A stretch of 12,118 nt of DNA from an uncultured Parabacteroides sp. (GTDB lineage Bacteria > Bacteroidota > Bacteroidia > Bacteroidales > Tannerellaceae). Below the pieces are notes generated by a model, which saw nothing but the letters and a program-made list of their open reading frames with translations, was not told the origin of the DNA and made no database searches. Of the stretch, positions 8,170 to 12,118 are shown piece after piece. The DNA lies in the NCBI GenBank assembly GCA_947074335.1, contig CAMTPG010000048.1:1-12118 (forward strand). Direction: 5' to 3'. A program made the position numbers and the translations under genes. Each line of letters opens with the position of its first letter. The stretch's first letter is position 1.

Positions 8170-8284
8170 ATTGCATAACGATGCGGGGAAAAGCGGTATT
8201 TCCGTGAAAAGCCGGAAAACGTAAAAACAGACTATTTGTATATAAACCACAATTTGTACCGGACGGTCGGTTATCGCCGATTTC

Positions 8285-9469
8285 TTATTTAATCTCCAGA
8301 TAAACCAGAATCGGATTTTGCTGATCGCCGGTATAATTAATTTTTAAACGGATGGCCTCAACAGCCTGCGGCGTAAGTTTATCTTCGGCATAACCCATAA
8401 TATCGTTCGGATAAAGCGGAAGCAAAATCTGATTGCCCTGCTGTACAAAAAGAGGCTGCTCGGTTAAAGAAATGGGATATAAACCGAGGTACTGATCTTC
8501 GGCAATCGAGGTAAAACAGGTTTGCTCCTGCTCTTTTTTGGAGAAAAAGGCCAGATGTCCCTGATTCTCGTAATAATAAAAATAGAAATAAGCAGCGGGC
8601 GATTCGCCAAACAGTTCGGTGCCATAGGCATAGTTTTCGTTGTATAATTCGCGGTAAAAATGCAGGATATTTTTATAGGGACGGGCATAAAAAGCGGCCG
8701 GTATGTTTTTACCGGCAATGTTTACATCGAAGGCTATGCCGAAGGTATCGCGCGTGAGGCGGTAAATGGTATCGTTAAACATTTCGAAAAAATAATAGCC
8801 GTTACCATCGCCTGTTTTATTGAAATTATTGTAGCCCGAAACCTGCAGATAACCGGCTTTAAAGGTATCGGTATCGAGATAATCGGCCGTTGCAAGTCCC
8901 GAAGGCAGACTGATAATCTGCAACTGGCGGTGGTGTCCGGGCGAGGTTTCGTTGCCGGAATAAATCAGCAAACGGGAATCGTCCCAAAGTTCGAAAGCAA
9001 GCGCCGAAGTGCTTAACGGAATGGTTTGGGTAAGTTCGCCATCGAAGGTATAATGCAGCAGGCGGTTATCGTCGAGTATCCAGAAGGTATGATCGAACAC
9101 GGGCTGAAATGCAGTGATTGCCGCATATTGATCAGGCGCCGATCCCTGTTTGTTAAATTGACGGATGTAATAGCCCGATTCGTTAAATATATAAATGGTT
9201 TCGCCATCGGAAACATAAATATATTCGTGGGTGCGAATGATTTTTTGCACCTCTCCGATCCATACAGAATCGCGCGTTTCTAACGGAATTACCTGAATGG
9301 CCGATGCAATATCGGATGCTTTAACAGTCAGATCGCCCGATTCGGGCTGAATAAACAGCGTGTGCGGTTGTGCGGCCGACTGACCGGTTTCGGTATGCGG
9401 CGTGGTTTTGCAGCCGGTCGTGGCAAACAGAGAAAACAGCAGGATCGGGAGGAGACTGATTTTTTTCAT
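8285..9469 (-). CDS. 6-bladed beta-propeller lipoprotein
   Basis: 394 aa. The signal MKKISLLPILLFSLFATTGC gives a lipobox ending at Cys20. The body fits the Bacteroidota 6-bladed beta-propeller family (formerly DUF5128, NHL-like): the entry motif AIQVIPLETRDSVWIGEVQKI (about 57-77), then YIYVSDGETIYIFNESGYYI, the conserved turn NKQGSAPDQY (106-115; family form GxGPGEY), repeated beta-strand blades through about 350, and the ending NPILVYLEIK (385-394), which matches the family's NPVLVxYxLK. Such proteins are secreted lipoproteins, often many paralogs per genome; their role is unknown, though a surface binding or sensing role is often assumed. It is a single gene: a terminator separates it from the upstream lipoprotein pair. 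No clear TAnnTTTG element was seen in the 90 bases before the start. Length and ends look intact. Confidence 0.88.
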   Translation of the reverse strand: MKKISLLPILLFSLFATTGCKTTPHTETGQSAAQPHTLFIQPESGDLTVKASDIASAIQVIPLETRDSVWIGEVQKIIRTHEYIYVSDGETIYIFNESGYYIRQFNKQGSAPDQYAAITAFQPVFDHTFWILDDNRLLHYTFDGELTQTIPLSTSALAFELWDDSRLLIYSGNETSPGHHRQLQIISLPSGLATADYLDTDTFKAGYLQVSGYNNFNKTGDGNGYYFFEMFNDTIYRLTRDTFGIAFDVNIAGKNIPAAFYARPYKNILHFYRELYNENYAYGTELFGESPAAYFYFYYYENQGHLAFFSKKEQEQTCFTSIAEDQYLGLYPISLTEQPLFVQQGNQILLPLYPNDIMGYAEDKLTPQAVEAIRLKINYTGDQQNPILVYLEIK

Positions 9470-9567
9470 GTGTCTGTTTTTACAGGTTAATTAAACAACC
9501 ATTTTGTTTCTATATTGTATAACAATTGATTGGTAATGTGGTTTATTAATCCGGTTATAAACACAAA

Positions 9568-9597
9568 AAAACTCCTGCAAAAAAATGCAGGAGTTTT
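9568..9597 (-). terminator. Intrinsic terminator after the lipoprotein pair
   Basis: A 12-bp perfect stem, AAAACTCCTGCA (9568-9579) with TGCAGGAGTTTT (9586-9597), encloses a 6-base loop. On the minus strand the stem is followed by a run of T (complement of the A-run at 9565-9571). It starts 27 bases after the stop of the 9624-10466 gene. The other arm also ends in four T, so it may work weakly in both directions. Confidence 0.9.
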
Positions 9598-9623
9598 GTA
9601 ATATCGAATATCCGTATCCGGAA

Positions 9624-10466
9624 TTAATTCCAGGCATTTGCGATAGTTTCGCTTTTTTCTTCGAGGTCGAAATCAGAACCGTCTATTGATACACCCAGAT
9701 TAGGATCTACCATCAAATGAGCATTGTAAGTAACGATCAGGTGCTGATTTTTTTCGATGTTGTATTTGTATTCTTTCTGATGTACAGTTGCACCCGGAGC
9801 AAACAATACGTTGCCTTCGGTAGCTACAACTTTCAATAAGATGCGTGCCGGTTTGTCTGAAGATTTCTGTGTATAACCCAGTGTGATTGCTTCGAGACCA
9901 TCGTTCAGATAAGCATTGTTATGTACGCGTACGTATTGACCGTTCATATCATCATCTTTCCAGTTATAGAACTGATAAGCATCTACTTCGGCAATCAGAT
10001 CGTAACCTGCAGGAACTTCACCTTTTTTGATAGTCAGTTTACCTACACGACGAGTCAATGTGATATCTGTAGAACCATTGATTTCAGGAACACCGCTCCA
10101 TGAAGCCTGATAAACTTCGGCACCGCTGTGAGAAAGATCAGCGTAGAAGTTGTTAGGGAATTCGTAATCGCCATAAGCAGGAACCGGAATGTGATACAAG
10201 AACTGTGCAGTTGCCATTTCGCCGGCCTGAAGTGTTACGTTTATTTTTTCATTTTCGTTAACGGTAACGATTTTCTCGCCTTTCGAAGTTTTAAAAAGAC
10301 AAGTAATTACGCGAGGTTCTGCGCTTGTTTTTGTTTCTGTTAAATCCATAATTTCTACGGCAGGAACAAAAGAGTAAGCTACTTCATTGTTGCAAGCATT
10401 GTCTCCATCGTTAACGCAGGAAGTCATACCCAGTGCCACTGCGAATAAAGCAAAGATTTTTTTCAT
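9624..10466 (-). CDS. Secreted lipoprotein of unrecognised family, paralog A (distal gene)
   Basis: 280 aa. The signal MKKIFALFAVALGMTSC places the lipid Cys at 17; the residues after it (VNDGD) are acidic-rich, which may favour surface export in Bacteroidota. The rest is beta-rich with no transmembrane segment. Landmarks shared with the neighbouring paralog are SWSGVPE (122-128), ITLTRRVGKLTI (135-146), AGYDL (153-157), FYNWK (166-170) and HLIVTYNAHL (242-251). The layout of a lipoprotein signal plus two beta-sandwich-like halves recalls FimB/Mfa2-type fimbrial anchors, but I see no diagnostic motif, so function is left open. Codon choice is strongly biased (CGT, GGT, CTG, AAC, ATC, TTC), unlike the paralog, which suggests high expression. 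Probably co-transcribed with the upstream paralog (66-bp gap, no terminator) and ended by the terminator at 9568-9597. Confidence 0.85.
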   Translation of the reverse strand: MKKIFALFAVALGMTSCVNDGDNACNNEVAYSFVPAVEIMDLTETKTSAEPRVITCLFKTSKGEKIVTVNENEKINVTLQAGEMATAQFLYHIPVPAYGDYEFPNNFYADLSHSGAEVYQASWSGVPEINGSTDITLTRRVGKLTIKKGEVPAGYDLIAEVDAYQFYNWKDDDMNGQYVRVHNNAYLNDGLEAITLGYTQKSSDKPARILLKVVATEGNVLFAPGATVHQKEYKYNIEKNQHLIVTYNAHLMVDPNLGVSIDGSDFDLEEKSETIANAWN

Positions 10467-10532
10467 TTTAAAATGTGTTTAATTAGTTATTTATATGAAT
10501 AAGATTGAAATATTTGTTGAAATCCCGGAGGA

Positions 10533-11375
10533 TTAGAATTCGTTAGTTTCCGTACTTAGCGATTCGATCGTAAAACTCACATCACCGGTTGTTTTGGTTA
10601 ATGCCGGATTTTCAAAATTAAGATCTGCATTGTAAACAATTGAGAGATGTGTATTTTCGGCCGGCGAATAATAAAAATTGGTCTTGTTTGTCTGAATGAT
10701 ATCGCCCGCTTTATGTCCGTATTCCGGATTATCTGTTTCGCAATAAACCTGCACGTTGACAAATAATTTATTATGGTTATTGTCGCAAACAAAATAGCCC
10801 GATACAGGTTCTTTTATCTCCTGATTATCATAAAAAATATCATCCCGACTTATTTTTACCGGTATACCTTCTTTCCAGTTAAAGTATTTGGCGCCTTTAA
10901 TCTGAACGCGCAGACTGTAACCGGCTAATACAGAGCCTTGACGAACTGTAAATTTGCGAACTAACCGGGTTAATTCGATTGCATTGCCGGATGCTGTTTC
11001 GGGAATTCCCTGCCAGATACCGTGATAAACATGCTCGTTGCCGCCGGATATATTTACAACATCATTTGTTAATACCGAATCATCTTCATCTACCGACAGA
11101 AAATAACCCGTAGCCGCATTTCCTGCGGGCAGAGATACCGTAAACGGCTGATTTGTTGCCACATCGAACAACTGATTTTTTCCGGCCTGCGGAAAATAAC
11201 AGTATACTACAGCTTCTTCCTCAGCGACAGATCGGGTATTTTCAATATCGACAATTATATTATCTACTGAAAATTCATAATCGCCATATTCCTTATTTTC
11301 CAAATTTTCCATTTCACGCTCTCCGCACGAGGCCATTGCGAAAATAAGCGCTGATAAAAAAATCATTTTTTTCAT
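10533..11375 (-). CDS. Secreted lipoprotein of unrecognised family, paralog B (proximal gene)
   Basis: 280 aa from the start I prefer (ATG 11375, MKKMIFLSALIFAMASC, lipid Cys17 in MASC); an ATG four codons earlier at 11387 would add MITF and make a poorer signal. Residues after the Cys (GEREMEN) are acidic, as in some surface-exposed Bacteroidota lipoproteins. It aligns along most of its length with the next gene: GIWQGIPE against ASWSGVPE, ELTRLVRKFTV against TLTRRVGKLTI, LAGYSL against PAGYDL, KYFNWKEG against QFYNWKDD, HLSIVYNADL against HLIVTYNAHL. The two are ancient tandem duplicates; overall identity is low outside these blocks. Possible relation to FimB/Mfa2-like fimbrial proteins is a guess from layout only. 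Likely the first gene of a two-gene operon; a weak -7-like TATATTTA lies at 11431-11438. Confidence 0.85.
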   Translation of the reverse strand: MKKMIFLSALIFAMASCGEREMENLENKEYGDYEFSVDNIIVDIENTRSVAEEEAVVYCYFPQAGKNQLFDVATNQPFTVSLPAGNAATGYFLSVDEDDSVLTNDVVNISGGNEHVYHGIWQGIPETASGNAIELTRLVRKFTVRQGSVLAGYSLRVQIKGAKYFNWKEGIPVKISRDDIFYDNQEIKEPVSGYFVCDNNHNKLFVNVQVYCETDNPEYGHKAGDIIQTNKTNFYYSPAENTHLSIVYNADLNFENPALTKTTGDVSFTIESLSTETNEF

Positions 11376-11387
11376 AAAGGTGATCAT

Positions 11388-12017
11388 AAGTTGTTATTAA
11401 AATTGTTTCTTGATTAAGCATTGTATATAGTAAATATACAGTGGGTTAATGTGTTGTTTTATATTTAATTTGATTAAATTTATTGCTTTAATCCTGTAGT
11501 TATCTTCGATTCCGGTTCAATAAGAAAGTTATTCGAATAATCCTGACAGGATATATAAAGACAGAATCATGCTGCCATAAATACTACTGTTTGTTTTTTA
11601 TTTCTGTTTATATTTTAATAAGAATGTGTTATTTATTTTATTACAAAGTATTTATACATTTTATAACAGGTACGTTTACAGGTATATCAATCGCATCGGT
11701 TCAATATAAACAGATAAACAATAAAATTGTATTGTAAAAAAGAATCGGATCGCCCGATGAATAGCCGGGGATTACAGATCTATTTATCGTTCGTGATAAA
11801 TAAAATTCGATTAAATTGAATGGATACGAAAAATGGCTATAAAGTTTTTGCTATAAAAATAGTTTTAAAAAATTTGTAAATGATATTATATGTAAATACT
11901 GAATGGTTTTAAGAAGTGAGTGTTTTTCTATTTTACCCTTTGTTAGTCTCAGTTTCTTATTAGTTAAGCCTTTTCAGTTTAAGTTTTGTAAAATTATTAA
12001 ATCGCTGATTTGGTATA
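11388..12017. other. AT-rich intergenic stretch next to tRNA-Lys
   Basis: About 630 bp with no supportable gene on either strand and very low GC content (only 9 G or C in the 60 bases from 11581). It contains an 8-bp inverted repeat TATTTATC/GATAAATA with a 6-base spacer (11781-11802), a short TCCTG-A-CAGGA inverted repeat (11541-11551), and a direct repeat GCTATAAA (11836-11843 and 11851-11858). It must hold the promoter of the lipoprotein pair. Confidence 0.6.
11431..11438 (-). promoter_or_regulatory. Possible weak -7 element for the lipoprotein pair
   Basis: On the minus strand it reads TATATTTA, seven of eight positions of TAnnTTTG, 55 bases before the preferred start at 11375. No TTTG-like -33 element is found 19-21 bases upstream, and the region is very AT-rich, so a chance match is likely. 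Confidence 0.25.
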
Positions 12018-12057
12018 AAAAAATCTCTGAAAATTGAGTAATTATCAGAGATTTTTT
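12018..12057 (-). terminator. Intrinsic terminator of the tRNA-Lys transcript
   Basis: A 13-bp perfect stem, AAAAAATCTCTGA (12018-12030) with TCAGAGATTTTTT (12045-12057), encloses a 14-base loop. Read on the minus strand it ends in a seven-T run and begins about 20 bases after the tRNA 3' end. The symmetric A/T ends mean it could also stop plus-strand transcripts. Confidence 0.9.
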
Positions 12058-12077
12058 AATTTGGTTTTTGTTTTTCG

Positions 12078-12118
12078 TGATCCGCCTGGGGCTCGAACCC
12101 AGGACCCCAACATTAAAA
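12078..12118 (-). tRNA. tRNA-Lys (UUU), 3' part, cut by the window edge
   Basis: Read on the minus strand, the window edge falls at T33. Anticodon TTT (34-36), A37 A38, anticodon-stem 3' strand TGTTG, variable loop GGGTC, T stem CTGGG/CCCAG around loop TTCGAGC, acceptor 3' strand GCGGATC and discriminator A73 follow in order. The 5' half lies beyond base 12118. The anticodon identifies it as lysine. CCA is not encoded: the next bases are CGA. Confidence 0.93.

Larger units (their letters stand above)
7488..8284. other. Gene-poor stretch between the DUF4373-like and beta-propeller genes
   Basis: About 800 bp, AT-rich. The plus-strand open frames here (7490-7672, 7611-7841, 8010-8207) give 60-76 residue products with no recognisable domain; the third reads through the palindrome array. 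Real structure consists of an imperfect hairpin (7922-7954), the triple palindrome array (8104-8169), and two short inverted repeats: CGGGC/GCCCG at 7854-7871 and TTTCCG/CGGAAA at 8199-8218. No strong T-run terminator was found for the beta-propeller gene, and no TAnnTTTG promoter for the DUF4373-like gene. Confidence 0.6.

Noticed and set aside
8010..8207. 65-aa plus-strand open frame covering the palindrome array
   Set aside because: The 22-bp repeat is not a multiple of three, so each copy is read in a different frame; the repeat is a DNA-level element, not a protein repeat.
8199..8218. Terminator for the beta-propeller gene
   Set aside because: The six-pair stem TTTCCG/CGGAAA is weak and has no T-run after it on the minus strand.

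Overview
The window suggests a member of the Bacteroidota, most likely Bacteroidales. The evidence is a run of MKK-type lipoproteins, a 6-bladed beta-propeller lipoprotein of the kind common in gut Bacteroidales, a DUF4373-type protein carrying the SRVEK tandem repeat, a TAnnTTTG promoter element, and little use of Shine-Dalgarno sites. I cannot name a genus. All supported genes lie on the minus strand, so transcription runs from high to low coordinates.

Right edge to about 9560. A tRNA-Lys(UUU) is cut by the window edge (12078-12118) and is followed by a strong intrinsic terminator (12018-12057). Next comes an AT-rich stretch of about 630 bp without genes, then two paralogous lipoprotein genes of unrecognised family (10533-11375 and 9624-10466). 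They are probably co-transcribed and end at a clear terminator (9568-9597). The second paralog has codon use that looks like that of a highly expressed gene; the first does not.

Middle, 9469 to about 6777. A single 6-bladed beta-propeller lipoprotein (8285-9469) is followed by a gene-poor stretch of about 800 bp. That stretch holds a striking array of three CACTGCAGTG palindromes spaced exactly 22 bp apart, and an imperfect hairpin. Next is a DUF4373-like protein (6777-7481) with a repeat-rich linker and an unusual GC-rich tail.

Left half, 6655 to 1. This is a compact, more GC-rich operon for a tripartite RND efflux system: lipoprotein membrane-fusion adaptor, RND permease 1, TolC-type outer-membrane factor, then a second RND permease that runs off the left edge. 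Spacings are 14 bp, an 8-bp overlap and 5 bp, so the four genes look like one transcription unit started from a TACCTTTG promoter at 6711-6718. Two permeases sharing one adaptor and one outer-membrane factor recall MdtABC-type heteromeric pumps. Permease 1 has substitutions at two of the canonical proton-relay positions (the second TM4 Asp is Ser, the TM10 Lys is Asn), so the two permeases may divide the work.

No CRISPR array, integrase, transposase or rRNA gene was seen. The most unusual items are the triple-palindrome array, the two-permease pump with its altered relay, and the unrecognised lipoprotein pair.
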